Shown here in pieces: positions 33,946-43,835 of a stretch of DNA of 64,000 nt; position 1 is the stretch's first letter; each line of letters opens with the position of its first letter. The stretch covers positions 1,364,001-1,428,000 of the forward strand of contig NZ_CP047393.1 in the NCBI RefSeq assembly GCF_009858175.1, read 5' to 3'. This DNA comes from Pontibacillus sp. HMF3514 (GTDB taxonomy: Bacteria > Bacillota > Bacilli > Bacillales > BH030062). The translations under genes and the position numbers were made by a program. Below the pieces are notes generated by a model. The model had not been told where the DNA came from and did no database searches. It worked only from the letters and a program-made list of their open reading frames with translations.

Positions 33946-34503
33946 ATGGTTACCTATGTAGTGGGAGGACTGGCAATTGGTCTATTAGCATTGTTACTCA
34001 GTATGTACATCCAAGATAAAAAGATCATTATTTCCATTCTGACCGGTATCGTTATAGCAGCATTTTTAATCGTACTATATGATTCATATCAAAAGACGTA
34101 CCCCTCTTTTTCAAAGCTATCTTCCCTTCAATTTAATGAAGATACAGAATTTGAAGTAGCGAATCTTTCCGTTTACGAAGTATCTGAAGGGGAACCCCCA
34201 AATCGTGAGTCAATGCTAAAGATAAAAGAGAAAGCAATTATCAATCGAATCTTGAGTGATTTTGCAAATATGGAATTAAAAAAAGATGAAGAGGCTGATC
34301 GTCATTTTAGGGAGTATCATCTCTCGATTACTGTTTCCAAAAAGGTGAAGAAGGACCATTATACATCAGAAACATTCACTTATGATTTCGATCAAGACTA
34401 TATCTTCAATTATGAAATCCTAAATGAAGCAAATCATATACAAACCATAAAATCCCTTATGGAAAATGAAGATTTAGATTGGACATACTATGATCATGAG
34501 TAG
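33946..34503 (+). CDS. Membrane-anchored hypothetical protein
   Basis: 185 residues. Two N-terminal hydrophobic segments (about 3-20 and 27-45), then a soluble extracytoplasmic or cytoplasmic domain (NRILSDFANMELKKDEEAD, YHLSITVSKKVKK). GAGAAGG precedes the ATG. No family recognised. Confidence 0.6.
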   Translation: MVTYVVGGLAIGLLALLLSMYIQDKKIIISILTGIVIAAFLIVLYDSYQKTYPSFSKLSSLQFNEDTEFEVANLSVYEVSEGEPPNRESMLKIKEKAIINRILSDFANMELKKDEEADRHFREYHLSITVSKKVKKDHYTSETFTYDFDQDYIFNYEILNEANHIQTIKSLMENEDLDWTYYDHE

Positions 34504-34596
34504 AAATTTAAGAGCTAGGAGCTTTCTCCTGGCTCTTATCTATGAAATGAAGTAACTGCTTGTTTTTAATCCAGTAATCAATCAATGATAGCACGA

Positions 34597-35112
34597 TTAT
34601 TTCGTGTACCTATGTGCATATGAGGATGCAGCGTAAGAATCAGGTTTAATTTTCACTTCAACTCCCATAGCATCTATTCGATTGGTCATGTCCTGAATTA
34701 AGTGTTTGGTAAGGCCTTGCTTCCCGATATCTAGGTGAATTTCAAACTGAAGGTTTCCGCCTTCATCTTCATAAGGAAGAATGATCTCAGCTAGCTGTTC
34801 AAGGTATAGAGAAATAAATGGGAAAGCAACTTCTTGACTAAGCATCGTTTCAGTAGAAATCTTTTCTTTTAAACTTGTAACTTGGCGTTCTATCGTGTGG
34901 TTGCGAATACATCCCCAGGCTCCTTTTCCGACTCGGTGGATGTGTATAGCAGTAATGAAGCGGGTGTAGCGTTGGTGGACGTGTGAATCCGTCCCAATCG
35001 AAAGGCGGTACGTAGCAGTGGGGTCTTTCTCAATAAAAGCTTTCATGTGCTCGACAACATCTTCAATCCCCATATGTTGTCTGGATTGATTATAAAACGA
35101 GGCATCAATCAT
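34597..35112 (-). CDS. YkuK-like RNase H-fold protein (DUF458)
   Basis: 171 residues. Core segments YRLSIGTDSHVHQRYTRFIT and FEIHLDIGKQGLTKHLIQDM match the YkuK/DUF458 family, whose fold resembles RNase H (TDSH and HLD acids). Length agrees with B. subtilis YkuK. ATG 35112 is chosen because GGAGG lies 9 bases upstream; the frame extends further upstream without a site. Function unknown, possibly a nuclease. Confidence 0.82.
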   Translation of the reverse strand: MIDASFYNQSRQHMGIEDVVEHMKAFIEKDPTATYRLSIGTDSHVHQRYTRFITAIHIHRVGKGAWGCIRNHTIERQVTSLKEKISTETMLSQEVAFPFISLYLEQLAEIILPYEDEGGNLQFEIHLDIGKQGLTKHLIQDMTNRIDAMGVEVKIKPDSYAASSYAHRYTK

Positions 35113-35283
35113 CTCATCCGACCTCCATCTTTTTGGTGAGGGTAATGGTTCTACTTCCATTATATTAGACGAACCCCATTTCATGTGTGGGCGAAAATTA
35201 TTCTCGAAATCTAGGTATTCGTCTAGTCGCTATATAGGGCAAACGCATAGGATAGAAAAAAAGAGGAAGGAGCGTGCCTAAAT

Positions 35284-35721
35284 ATGGCTTCAGAAAATGA
35301 AAAGCTTAATAAAAATTTAGAAGGTCCAAGACAGTTATTTAATGATCTTTTTCAATTGAATCCTAACAAATCATTGCTAGATACAATGGATCAATTTTTC
35401 AATAATGCATTTCAAGGGGGATTCCCTGTTGAAGAGGTGGATTCCAAGTCTCATTACTCCGTGAAAGCGAATTTACCTGGGGTTTCAAAAGAGGATATCG
35501 ATGTTGAACTGATGGAGAACAGACTACACATTATGGTAGACCGTGGTGACATCGAACAAAATTTTGATGAAGGTGTTTTTGGTAAAAGGCAAACATATAT
35601 GGAAAGAGTCATCACACTCCCATCAAATTTAATATTTAGAAACATGAAAGCTACTCATCAAGATGGCGTGTTAAATATCTCATTCCCGAAAAAACGAGGG
35701 AAAAGAATCGATATTGAGTAA
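35284..35721 (+). CDS. Small heat-shock protein (Hsp20/alpha-crystallin)
   Basis: 145 residues. Alpha-crystallin domain about 45-140: YSVKANLPGVSKEDIDVEL is the conserved first half, and the MKATHQDGVLNISFPK end holds the A-x-x-x-x-G-V-L signature. ATP-independent chaperone in the cytoplasm, binding unfolding proteins. The start AATATGGCT follows an AAGGAGCG site. No adjacent CIRCE or CtsR box was clear. Confidence 0.9.
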   Translation: MASENEKLNKNLEGPRQLFNDLFQLNPNKSLLDTMDQFFNNAFQGGFPVEEVDSKSHYSVKANLPGVSKEDIDVELMENRLHIMVDRGDIEQNFDEGVFGKRQTYMERVITLPSNLIFRNMKATHQDGVLNISFPKKRGKRIDIE

Positions 35722-36331
35722 AACTCCATGAGCAAAAATTCTTTGTGAGACGGTACCGACACGACACAAACATTACCTAAAAGGCCTTTTTATGAAAAGC
35801 ATTCAATATGGGATTTCCATAATTGAGTGCTTTTTTATCTTTACCAGTGAGTTATATTAAGCATTTTTTACTATCTACATGTAAAATCACTCAATAAAAG
35901 GGATTAAAACCATAGATAAAACGTATAGTAATATACAGCACATCAATTATTTGAATTTTTAGAAAAAACAAAAATCTTGTGTTAGAATGAATTCATATAA
36001 GGTATAGAGAGGGGGTTCATTGGACGCTTGATAGACCAATTTAAATAATGTACTGTGTCATGCTACATAAATGTACATTTATATTGCGCTATTCGATCCT
36101 GTAATGTACACGTTATTATTTCTTGCACTTCAAATTAGTTTTTTCTCCATTCTTATGTAAGCTCGATGTCCATCACAAGATTCACGTTGTGAATGAACCA
36201 GTAGAATCCAAATTATAATCAAACAATAAGAGATTAAGTGATTAGCTTTTTATACCCCCTGTTCCACTTTGGTTTTTGTGTTGATTGAAAAGCTTTAGGA
36301 TTTTGTTTACATTCATTTTGGAGGTGGATTG
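35722..36331. other. Gene-free stretch with terminator
   Basis: About 610 bases. A terminator lies at 35795-35838 (AAAGCATTCAAT/AATTGAGTGCTTT). The rest is AT-rich. A 29-codon hydrophobic frame near 36070 has no ribosome site. ATTGG...CCAAT (about 36019-36040) is a short inverted repeat of unknown meaning. Nothing else supportable. Confidence 0.5.
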
Positions 36332-37138
36332 ATGAATTTATCGACAAGAAGTGAAGAGATTTTGGAGAACACACGTGTGAACCAACGAAATATGCTAGCT
36401 TATGGGCAGTTAACAGCTAAACATGTTCATGAGGTTGATTTGTTACAGGAAGCTGGTATTCAGGCTACCATGAGTCCTTTGAAACTTCCTTTAATGAACG
36501 ATATTACAGCAGTCAATATAAATGAAGAATTAATGGAAGAAACCATTTTGCGTTTTACAGATATATACTTAGCTAGAAACATTCGTCCTACATGGCGTGT
36601 TTGGGATATGGATGCTTCTGATCATGTGAAGGACTATTTAGAAGCATTAAATTATAAAAAATCAGGTTACCAAACCGCTATGAGTATGGATTTAGGGAAC
36701 TGGTTGGTCGTAAGTACTGAGCCGGCAGAACTTGATATTCGTAAAGTAGATGATGAGACAATTTGCTTACACTATGCAAGCGTGCTAGCACAGTCTCTCA
36801 ATATTCCAGATCATGAGATGGCTGGCTTTCAAGAGTTTGTAGCTCATGTTGCTTGTGATGAAACTTCACCCATTCATCATTATGTAGCCTATGAAAAATG
36901 TGAACCAGTAAGCATCTTATCTTTATTTTACAGTGAAGAAAGTGTTGGGATCTATAACATAGAAACCGTTCAAAAGGGAGGGAATTCTAGATCGCATCTT
37001 ATTATACATGCTTTAAAAGATGCTCAGCAGAATGGTGCTAAAAAAGCGATTCTTCAAACGGCAGATAAATCTGTACAAATCTACGAGAGACTAGGATTTC
37101 ATAATGATGGAAACATCCTCGAATATCGAATGACTTGA
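36332..37138 (+). CDS. GNAT family N-acetyltransferase
   Basis: 268 residues. The C-terminal half has the GNAT pattern: VGIYNIETVQKGGNSRSHLI (motif A region) and ILQTADKSVQIYERLGFHN (motif B). The N-terminal half is a diverged second GNAT-like domain (ILRFTDIYLARNIRPTWRVW). Acyl acceptor unknown. ATG 36332 follows GGAGGTGG by the usual distance. Confidence 0.8.
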   Translation: MNLSTRSEEILENTRVNQRNMLAYGQLTAKHVHEVDLLQEAGIQATMSPLKLPLMNDITAVNINEELMEETILRFTDIYLARNIRPTWRVWDMDASDHVKDYLEALNYKKSGYQTAMSMDLGNWLVVSTEPAELDIRKVDDETICLHYASVLAQSLNIPDHEMAGFQEFVAHVACDETSPIHHYVAYEKCEPVSILSLFYSEESVGIYNIETVQKGGNSRSHLIIHALKDAQQNGAKKAILQTADKSVQIYERLGFHNDGNILEYRMT

Positions 37139-37151
37139 TGAAGAGGATTAG

Positions 37152-37192
37152 AAAAACGCATGAGCTACAAGAGTGGCTCATGCGTTTTTTAT
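37152..37192 (+). terminator. Terminator
   Basis: An AAAAACGCATGAGC/GCTCATGCGTTTTT stem followed by T. Confidence 0.85.
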
Positions 37193-37225
37193 ATCCATTC
37201 TCATATAATGAAGGGTATGAATAAA

Positions 37226-37393
37226 CTATTCAGCTTTTTTATCGTCATGATCTGTTTCATTGTAATCCACTGGTGACTCTTGTGGTAATGGATCTACTTT
37301 GTGTTCGTAGGCATAACCTTTATTAATTGTTGCGATTGTTAATCCTAAAACAGCAACCATAATAATGAGGCAAACCATTAATATCGTGAACAT
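37226..37393 (-). CDS. ytzI: YtzI-like small membrane protein
   Basis: 55 residues. The sequence MFTILMVCLIIMVAVLGLTI is a single membrane helix, followed by NKGYAYEHKVDPLPQE, which matches the KGYAYKHTVDPLP motif I know from B. subtilis YtzI. AAAGGGGA lies 8 bases before the ATG. It is short and easily missed. Function unknown. It occupies most of the gap between the acetyltransferase and dapF. Confidence 0.75.
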   Translation of the reverse strand: MFTILMVCLIIMVAVLGLTIATINKGYAYEHKVDPLPQESPVDYNETDHDDKKAE

Positions 37394-37585
37394 AAGCTCA
37401 GTCCCCTTTTACACATAATCAGGCTTGAGAGTATTGTTAAAAGTTAAATGTAAGTTCTTTCTTGAACACTCATTATTTTAACACAGAAAATTGAAGGTGC
37501 GGAATAAAATATTAAGCACTAGATCCTTCGATATTGAAAAAATCACAAAAAAGCAGCAGAATATAAGGAGGAAAGGGTGAGCTTA

Positions 37586-38557
37586 ATGAGAATCGAATTG
37601 TTAAAATGTCATGGATCAAATAATGACTTTGTATTAATAGATGATCTGCAACATACATATCAGTTCTCTGAAGAGGAACGTGTATCGATCGCTAAGAATC
37701 TTTGTGATCGTGAAGGCCTTATTGGAGGAGATGGCATTTTGTTTGTTGAACAAAGTGCAGTGGCTGATGCCAGAATGCGTATGTTTAACCCAGATGGATC
37801 TGAAGCAGAGATGTGTGGGAATGGTCTGCGTTGTGTAGCCCGTTATGCAAGTGAGAAGTTTAATAAGACACAACTTGTTATTGAAACGAAAGAGGCAAAT
37901 CTTACAGTTGAGCAAAAAGGCGATATTTTCGAAAATATCCCATCTTTTGAAGTGGCCATTGAACCCGTTTCATTAAAACCAGCTTCTCTTCCACTTAAAA
38001 CAGATGAGAAGGAGCATATTGATCAAAAAATACCTGCATTATCAGAGGACTTAAGGTTCAGTGTAGTAAGTGTGCCGAATCCTCACTTAATCGCGATGGT
38101 TGATCAAGTAGATGATGAACAATTATCGACCATTGGAAAAGAAGCAAATAGAAACAAAACACTACTTCCAAATGGTGTGAATGTTAGTTTTGTGCAAAAC
38201 TTAGGCGATCAAAAGGTGTTTGTACGTACGTATGAGCGCGGCGTTGGCTTAACAAACGCCTGTGGTACAGCTATGTCAGCTTCATCACTGAATACCGTTT
38301 TACTAAACTACAATCAACCAGACGAAGAGATTTTTGTCTTTAATCGCGGTGGTTTTGTTATTTGTGTTGTACATGTTGAAGATGGTGAATATCGTATTAA
38401 ATTACGTGGAAACGCAACATATGAGTACAAAACAACAATAAGTCTTACAGGTAACATAGTAGAGGAATTAACAGAGCGCGAAACCTTTGAGACAGAAGCA
38501 AAAGCTTATGAAGCCCTTCAAGAATATGCTTCAAAAGAAATAGAGCTTCATCAGTAA
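37586..38557 (+). CDS. dapF: Diaminopimelate epimerase
   Basis: 323 residues from ATG 37586. PLP-independent racemase that makes meso-diaminopimelate for peptidoglycan and lysine. The two catalytic cysteines are in MCGNGLRC and TNACGTAMS. HGSNNDF replaces the usual HGLGNDF. A GTG at 37577 lies closer to AGGAGG (5 bases) and could also serve; the ATG is preferred because DapF proteins begin only five or six residues before the HG motif. The C-terminal extension (from about 285) is charged. Confidence 0.9.
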   Translation: MRIELLKCHGSNNDFVLIDDLQHTYQFSEEERVSIAKNLCDREGLIGGDGILFVEQSAVADARMRMFNPDGSEAEMCGNGLRCVARYASEKFNKTQLVIETKEANLTVEQKGDIFENIPSFEVAIEPVSLKPASLPLKTDEKEHIDQKIPALSEDLRFSVVSVPNPHLIAMVDQVDDEQLSTIGKEANRNKTLLPNGVNVSFVQNLGDQKVFVRTYERGVGLTNACGTAMSASSLNTVLLNYNQPDEEIFVFNRGGFVICVVHVEDGEYRIKLRGNATYEYKTTISLTGNIVEELTERETFETEAKAYEALQEYASKEIELHQ

Positions 38558-38618
38558 AAATGTGATGAGTAAAACCTCCTGTTGGTACACATACTAATTT
38601 CAAAAGGAGGGATTCATC

Positions 38619-38843
38619 ATGGCAGAACAAGTTGTTGCCGTCCGCAAAAATGGTGACGGGGATATTGTTGAATTAAAACTTTCTTCTGGCCAGGTGGTTG
38701 ATTATAAACAAGCTCAACAAATGGCGAAGAACAAAGAGATTGAGCACGTAAATGTTTTTATTGGTAAAGACCATGAGGAGCACCTGCGTAGCGATGCTGA
38801 TGGGGATCCGACGAACAATCTTGACCAGTTACCTACATTTTAA
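38619..38843 (+). CDS. DUF3892 family protein
   Basis: 74 residues. VVAVRKNGDGDIVELKLSSG at the N terminus and DADGDPTNNLDQLPTF at the C terminus are the family signatures. Cytoplasmic, function unknown. AAGGAGG lies 8 bases before the ATG. A terminator follows. Confidence 0.88.
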   Translation: MAEQVVAVRKNGDGDIVELKLSSGQVVDYKQAQQMAKNKEIEHVNVFIGKDHEEHLRSDADGDPTNNLDQLPTF

Positions 38844-38877
38844 ACATGAAAGGTAACTTTACAGGAATAGGGAAAGT

Positions 38878-38918
38878 AGAGGACTATATCATAGATAATG
38901 ATGTAGTCCTCTTTTTTG
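38878..38918 (+). terminator. Terminator
   Basis: AGAGGACTATATCAT pairs with ATGATGTAGTCCTCT, then a T run. Confidence 0.85.
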
Positions 38919-39016
38919 TTTTCCGTTTACACAATAATCATTTCACTTTGCGGAAAAATATTATAAGCTAGATATACAAATCATTTTAATCGTAACAACA
39001 GAAAGGGAGAGGACTT

Positions 39017-39205
39017 TTGAAAACGGTATTACTTCCTCATTTTTTAATTACTATAATTATGTCAGTAGCTTTAGCAGTTGTCCTTATTAATGTGGAATTA
39101 CAATTGTGGATGGCGATTGTTCTAACAGCTACTCTTGTGTTGAATGTTGTCTTATTTTTCACTTTACTCATATTGAAAAAAAGAGTCGACCAACAATCTG
39201 AATAA
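39017..39205 (+). CDS. Small two-helix membrane protein
   Basis: 62 residues, two hydrophobic segments (about 6-26 and 31-53) with a short charged tail. The start is TTG 39017 after AAAGGGAGAGGA. No family recognised. A terminator lies at 39215-39252. Confidence 0.55.
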   Translation: MKTVLLPHFLITIIMSVALAVVLINVELQLWMAIVLTATLVLNVVLFFTLLILKKRVDQQSE

Positions 39206-39214
39206 CTAAAAGAT

Positions 39215-39252
39215 AAAGACAAAATGAACGATTGTTTATTTTGTCTTTTTTA
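39215..39252 (+). terminator. Terminator
   Basis: AAAGACAAAAT pairs with ATTTTGTCTTT, then T run. Confidence 0.8.
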
Positions 39253-39385
39253 AAAGAATTTTCCTAAAACCCACATTATATATACATTTATTATATTAAA
39301 ATATTGTAAGTGTTTAAAAAATAAGGTGCAGTATAGAAAGAATTTATCTTATAATAATAATTGGTTGGCAAAGGGGGAGTCAGAA

Positions 39386-40219
39386 TTGGAGGTTCATATA
39401 GATAAAAAGCATTTGAACGTAAATGTAAAACGTATTGGAAAGGGTGAAGCTATTATCTTTCTGCAGGGAGTTAGAGGGAGTGAGCTTCGTAAATTCCTTC
39501 CTTACGATGAAGCACTTTCTCAAGATTTTGAGTTAATATTCTATGAGCATACAGAACACTTAACCTCACAGAATATAACTGCTAAAGAACCTTCCTTAAA
39601 AGATGAGGTGGAAATATTAAATGAACTCTGCATTAAACTTGGTTTAGAAAGAGTTCATCTATTTGGAGAGTCATGGGGAACCATTTTAGCGCTCCTATAT
39701 GCAATTTACTACCCTCAGCAAGTACATAAGATATTTTTAACAGGTGCCATTGGAGCATCGCATGAAAGTTTTGCTTTATTTGAGTCAGAAATGCAAGAAC
39801 GGGCGAACCATGATGATATACAAAAGTTTTTGGAATTAGCAGAGCATCTATCCCAGGGAGAGGATACAGTCGATAGCATCTTTCACATGTTAGATCCTTA
39901 TTACGTTTACTCATCTCAGGTAACAGAACATACAAGCCTGCCAATGAATGAAATCGTCAATAATGAAGTAGGCGCAAGTCTCCGAGAAAAATTCGATATC
40001 CGGGATGAACTGAATCAATTAGATGAGATCCCAGTTTTTGTTGCACAGGGTACACACGACATTATTTCGCCGGAGGGAATTCAGTCACATTTACTTGATT
40101 ATTTGCCTCAAGCAACACTTGTTGAAATCGAAGAAGCTGGCCATTGGACCATTGTGGATCAGCCTAAAAAAATACTCGGCCTCGCAAAGACATTTTTCTC
40201 AGAAAATCAAGCTCATTAA
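39386..40219 (+). CDS. Alpha/beta hydrolase
   Basis: 277 residues. The hydrolase fold shows in IIFLQGVRGSE, the nucleophile elbow GESWGT (Ser), the acid in VAQGTHDIISPEG and the His in AGHWTIVDQP. The oxyanion turn reads LQGVRG in place of the usual LHGGPG of proline iminopeptidases. The start is TTG 39386, preceded by AAGGGGGAG at 8 bases; the longer frame from 39326 has no such site. Substrate unknown. Confidence 0.8.
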   Translation: MEVHIDKKHLNVNVKRIGKGEAIIFLQGVRGSELRKFLPYDEALSQDFELIFYEHTEHLTSQNITAKEPSLKDEVEILNELCIKLGLERVHLFGESWGTILALLYAIYYPQQVHKIFLTGAIGASHESFALFESEMQERANHDDIQKFLELAEHLSQGEDTVDSIFHMLDPYYVYSSQVTEHTSLPMNEIVNNEVGASLREKFDIRDELNQLDEIPVFVAQGTHDIISPEGIQSHLLDYLPQATLVEIEEAGHWTIVDQPKKILGLAKTFFSENQAH

Positions 40220-40263
40220 CCCCTCATTCTTTAAAAAATTGTCTACGTAAAGTAACTTCTTAA

Positions 40264-40296
40264 CTAACCTTTGTTTTATTGGTTAGTTTTTTTGTG
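40264..40296 (+). terminator. Terminator
   Basis: An ACTAACC/GGTTAGT stem with a following T run. It overlaps the region upstream of the next gene. Confidence 0.7.
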
Positions 40297-40363
40297 TTTA
40301 TTAAAACTTTTTCGCATTAACGATCGTATAAAACAAGTAATCAAACTTATAAGAGGTGTGTCC

Positions 40364-41689
40364 ATGACAAAGTTTAAAACCTTCCTGGCTTTATACATGT
40401 GTATGATTTTTCTTATTGGCTGCAATTCATCTAATGATCATTCAGAAGATTCCTCACCATCTGAGGAAATCAATAAAAAAGAGATAAGCGGAACATGGAG
40501 TGGTGCCATTGAAGTGCCGAATCAGACGTTGAACATTCTGGTGGCTTTTCAGAAAGACGATAGTTGGGAAGTAACATTGAGTATCCCTGTTCAAAATGTT
40601 CAAAACTACCCTTTTTCCACTGTAAATATCAATGATTCAAAGGTTTATCTCTCTACAACTATTGGCGGACAAGAGATAAGTTTTAATGGTGAAAGGAAAA
40701 AGGAGAAGATTGAAGGCACATTCACACAAGCTGGCCAATCTTTTTCTTTCTATTTAACAAAAGGGGGCCAGTCTAATGAAGAAAAAGAAAAAGGCGATTT
40801 TCTAACTCTCGAGACTTCTGCTGGTAAGCTTTATGGTGAATTAGAACTTCCAAATGAAAAAGGACAGCATCCAGTTGTTTTAATTATACCTGGATCTGGT
40901 CCAACTGATCGTAATGGAAATTCAGCTGGTGCTCCAGGGGAAAATAATTCTCTAAAGATGCTTGCGGAGGAGTTAGCTAAACAAGGAATGGCAAGTGTCC
41001 GGTATGATAAAAGAGGTGTAGGAAAAAACACGGAAGCTATAATTTCTGAATCTAAATTGAGGTTTGATCGTTTTGTTATGGATGCTGAAAAGTGGATAGA
41101 GAAGTTGAAAACAGATGAACGATTTTCTAATGTTGGTGTGATCGGCCACAGTCAAGGTTCATTAGTTGGTATGATGGCAGCTCAAAATCAAAAGATAGAT
41201 GCTTTTGTTTCTCTTGCTGGAGCTGGGAACTCAATTGATAAAGTACTTAAAGAACAGTTATCTTCCTTACCAGATAGCTTGAAAAAGGAAGCCCAATCCA
41301 TTCTAAATCAACTAAAACAAGGTGAAACTGTTAAAGAGGTACCATCTCAACTTCAGAGTTTATTTAGGGAAAGCGTTCAACCTTTTCTGGTCTCATGGAT
41401 AAAACATGATCCAACTGAAGAAATAAAACAGCTAAATGCACCAACATTAATCGTAAATGGAAAAAACGATATCCAAGTCTCTGTAAAAGAGGCAGAGATG
41501 CTTCATAATGCTAAAACAGAGAGCCAACTTTTAATCATTGATGGGATGAATCATGTATTAAAAGATGCGCCTGAAAATCGAGAAGAGAATGCGAAAACAT
41601 ATACCAATCCAGATCTGCCTCTAGCAGATAGTTTGGTTGATGGGATCATGAGCTTTTTTAAAAAGGTTGGTTTTGTTGAAAGTCGGTAA
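40364..41689 (+). CDS. Lipoprotein alpha/beta hydrolase (S33-like)
   Basis: 441 residues. The signal peptide ends in IFLIGC (lipobox). A beta-rich N-terminal domain (about 45-145, GTWSGAIEVPNQTLNILVAF) precedes a serine aminopeptidase-like hydrolase: PGSGPTDRNG, nucleophile GHSQGS (Ser), VNGKNDIQV (Asp) and GMNHVLK (His). Tethered to the outer face of the membrane. ATG 40364 follows AGAGGTG; the upstream frame lacks a site. Substrate unknown. Confidence 0.83.
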   Translation: MTKFKTFLALYMCMIFLIGCNSSNDHSEDSSPSEEINKKEISGTWSGAIEVPNQTLNILVAFQKDDSWEVTLSIPVQNVQNYPFSTVNINDSKVYLSTTIGGQEISFNGERKKEKIEGTFTQAGQSFSFYLTKGGQSNEEKEKGDFLTLETSAGKLYGELELPNEKGQHPVVLIIPGSGPTDRNGNSAGAPGENNSLKMLAEELAKQGMASVRYDKRGVGKNTEAIISESKLRFDRFVMDAEKWIEKLKTDERFSNVGVIGHSQGSLVGMMAAQNQKIDAFVSLAGAGNSIDKVLKEQLSSLPDSLKKEAQSILNQLKQGETVKEVPSQLQSLFRESVQPFLVSWIKHDPTEEIKQLNAPTLIVNGKNDIQVSVKEAEMLHNAKTESQLLIIDGMNHVLKDAPENREENAKTYTNPDLPLADSLVDGIMSFFKKVGFVESR

Positions 41690-41692
41690 TAG

Positions 41693-41745
41693 ACAGATCC
41701 CCTGTTCACCTAAAGTTATTAGGAGAATAGGAGATCTGTTTTTTT
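41693..41745 (+). terminator. Terminator
   Basis: ACAGATCCCCT pairs with AGGAGATCTGT across a long loop, then T run. Confidence 0.6.
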
Positions 41746-41872
41746 ACATTCCGCCAAAACTTCTTTCTAATTTTATTAAACAATTCAAAGATAAAAGATT
41801 GATGAAACCGATCCCAGGGAATAGTAATTGAGGATAAGTAAAATTTGCTGTTAGCTTAAGGGAGGCAGATCA

Positions 41873-43819
41873 ATGGCACTAAATGTTACACAGAAATTGA
41901 TTCAAGATCATCTTTTATCAGGAGAATTAACACCTGGTGAAGAGATTGGGTTAAAAATTGATCAGACGTTAACCCAAGACGCAACAGGTACTATGGTAAT
42001 GTTGGAGTTAGAAGCGATGGGACTCGATTATGCCAAAACAGAAGCTTCAGCTCAGTACGTTGACCACAACCTCATTCAGGAAGATAGTAAAAACCCAGAC
42101 GACCATCTATTTTTGGAAAGCGCTGCACAGCGGTTTGGCTTGTACTTCAGCCGTCCAGGTAATGGGGTAAGTCACCCTGTCCATATGCAACGCTTAGCGA
42201 AACCTGGCCAAACCTTGCTTGGTTCTGACAGTCACACGTGTGCAAATGGCTGTATGGGGATGCTTGCAATGGGAGCAGGTGGTATTGACGTTGCAATGGC
42301 AATCGCAGGAGAGCCTTTTTATGTCAAAATGCCTGAAGTATGGGGCATCTATGTGAAAGGTGAGCTTCCAGATTGGGTAAGTGCAAAAGACGTTATTTTA
42401 GAATTACTACGCCGTCACGATGTAAAAGGAGGCGTTGGCAAAGTACTTGAATATTACGGACCTGGCTTGAAGAACTTATCAGCTATGGACCGTCACGTTA
42501 TTGCCAACATGGGCGCAGAGCTTGGTGCAACAGGTACCGTTTTCCCATCTGATGAAGAAGTGAAGCGCTACTTAAAGAGTCAAGGCCGTGAAGAAGATTG
42601 GAAAGAAATCGTAGCTGATGATGGAGCGAAATATGACCTTCATGAAGAAATCGACCTTTCAGAATTAGAACCTATGATCGCAAAACCATCAAGTCCGGGT
42701 AATGTGGTTCCTGTTCGAGAAGTAGCAGGAGAGCCGATTTATCAGTCTTATATCGGATCTTCAGCAAACCCAGGATACCGCGACTTTGCTGTAGCTGCTG
42801 AAATTGTAAAAGGAAAGCAAGTTGCACATGGTGTGTCTTTTGACATTAACCCAACTTCTCGTCAAATGCTTACGGACTTAGTGAAAAACAATCATATGGC
42901 GAGCCTTTTACCAGCTGGCGCACGCTTGCACCAAGCAGGTTGTAACGGCTGTATTGGAATGGGGCAAGCACCTGCAACTGGCCGAAACAGTTTACGTACT
43001 ACACCACGTAACTTCCCTGGTCGTTCAGGAACAAAAGAGGACAGTGTATTCTTATGTGGACCAGAAACAGCTGCTGCATCAGCTTTAACAGGGAAAATTA
43101 CGGACCCGCGTGATTTAGAGATGGAATTTCCGGATATCTCAGCACCTGATAATCCAACGATTGATATGACGTTATTGGATAAACCGAAGCTACCAGAAGA
43201 AGCAAAAGAGATAGAGCTTCAAAAAGGACCAAATATTGCGTCCATTCCTGAAATGGATGAATTACCTGATGAAATGGAACTACCAATTCTGCTGAAAATG
43301 GGAGATAACATTTCAACTGATGAAATCCTAGCAGGTGGCGCTCGTGTGTTACCTTACCGAAGCAACTTACCAGAGATCAGTAAGTTCACATTCGAAATTG
43401 TTGATGACACGTACTATGATCGTGCGATGGAAATCAAAGATCAAGGCGGTCATGCAGTCGTGGGTGGCTATAACTACGGACAAGGTTCAAGTCGTGAACA
43501 CGCTGCATTAGCTCCTCGATACCTTGGCTTACGTGTTGCGATCGTCCAAGACTTTGCTCGTATTCACTGGCAAAACCTAGTGAACTTTGGCGTACTTCCA
43601 CTGACATTCAGCACAAGTGAAGAAGCCGAAAAACTAGAACAAGGTGATGTTCTGCAATTTAGTGGTTTACGTGAAGCAATCCAAAATGGCCAAGAAATTA
43701 AAGCGAAAGTTAAAGATAAAAATGAAGAAATTAACCTGCGTCATACATTATCTGTTCGCCAAGTGGACATGATGCTAAAAGGAGGACTCATTAACTGGGT
43801 CCGCGACCGAGAAAAATAA
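41873..43819 (+). CDS. Aconitate hydratase, short (about 650-residue) type
   Basis: 648 residues. Aconitase family: SDSHTCANGCMGML, cluster cysteines in QAGCNGCIGMGQAPATGRN, and the swivel domain with GDNISTDEI and GQGSSREHAALAPRYLG. It lacks the length of CitB-type aconitase (about 900 residues), resembling the bacterial short aconitases of anaerobes and related homoaconitase-like enzymes. Interconverts citrate and isocitrate or a close analogue. GGGAGG precedes the ATG. A zinc-ribbon mini-protein follows 16 bases after the stop. Confidence 0.87.
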   Translation: MALNVTQKLIQDHLLSGELTPGEEIGLKIDQTLTQDATGTMVMLELEAMGLDYAKTEASAQYVDHNLIQEDSKNPDDHLFLESAAQRFGLYFSRPGNGVSHPVHMQRLAKPGQTLLGSDSHTCANGCMGMLAMGAGGIDVAMAIAGEPFYVKMPEVWGIYVKGELPDWVSAKDVILELLRRHDVKGGVGKVLEYYGPGLKNLSAMDRHVIANMGAELGATGTVFPSDEEVKRYLKSQGREEDWKEIVADDGAKYDLHEEIDLSELEPMIAKPSSPGNVVPVREVAGEPIYQSYIGSSANPGYRDFAVAAEIVKGKQVAHGVSFDINPTSRQMLTDLVKNNHMASLLPAGARLHQAGCNGCIGMGQAPATGRNSLRTTPRNFPGRSGTKEDSVFLCGPETAAASALTGKITDPRDLEMEFPDISAPDNPTIDMTLLDKPKLPEEAKEIELQKGPNIASIPEMDELPDEMELPILLKMGDNISTDEILAGGARVLPYRSNLPEISKFTFEIVDDTYYDRAMEIKDQGGHAVVGGYNYGQGSSREHAALAPRYLGLRVAIVQDFARIHWQNLVNFGVLPLTFSTSEEAEKLEQGDVLQFSGLREAIQNGQEIKAKVKDKNEEINLRHTLSVRQVDMMLKGGLINWVRDREK

Positions 43820-43835
43820 AAGAGGAGTGAATCCC

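Noticed and set aside
36070-36160. 29-codon hydrophobic frame that could be a type I toxin
   Set aside because: No ribosome site, no antisense promoter seen, and no charged end.
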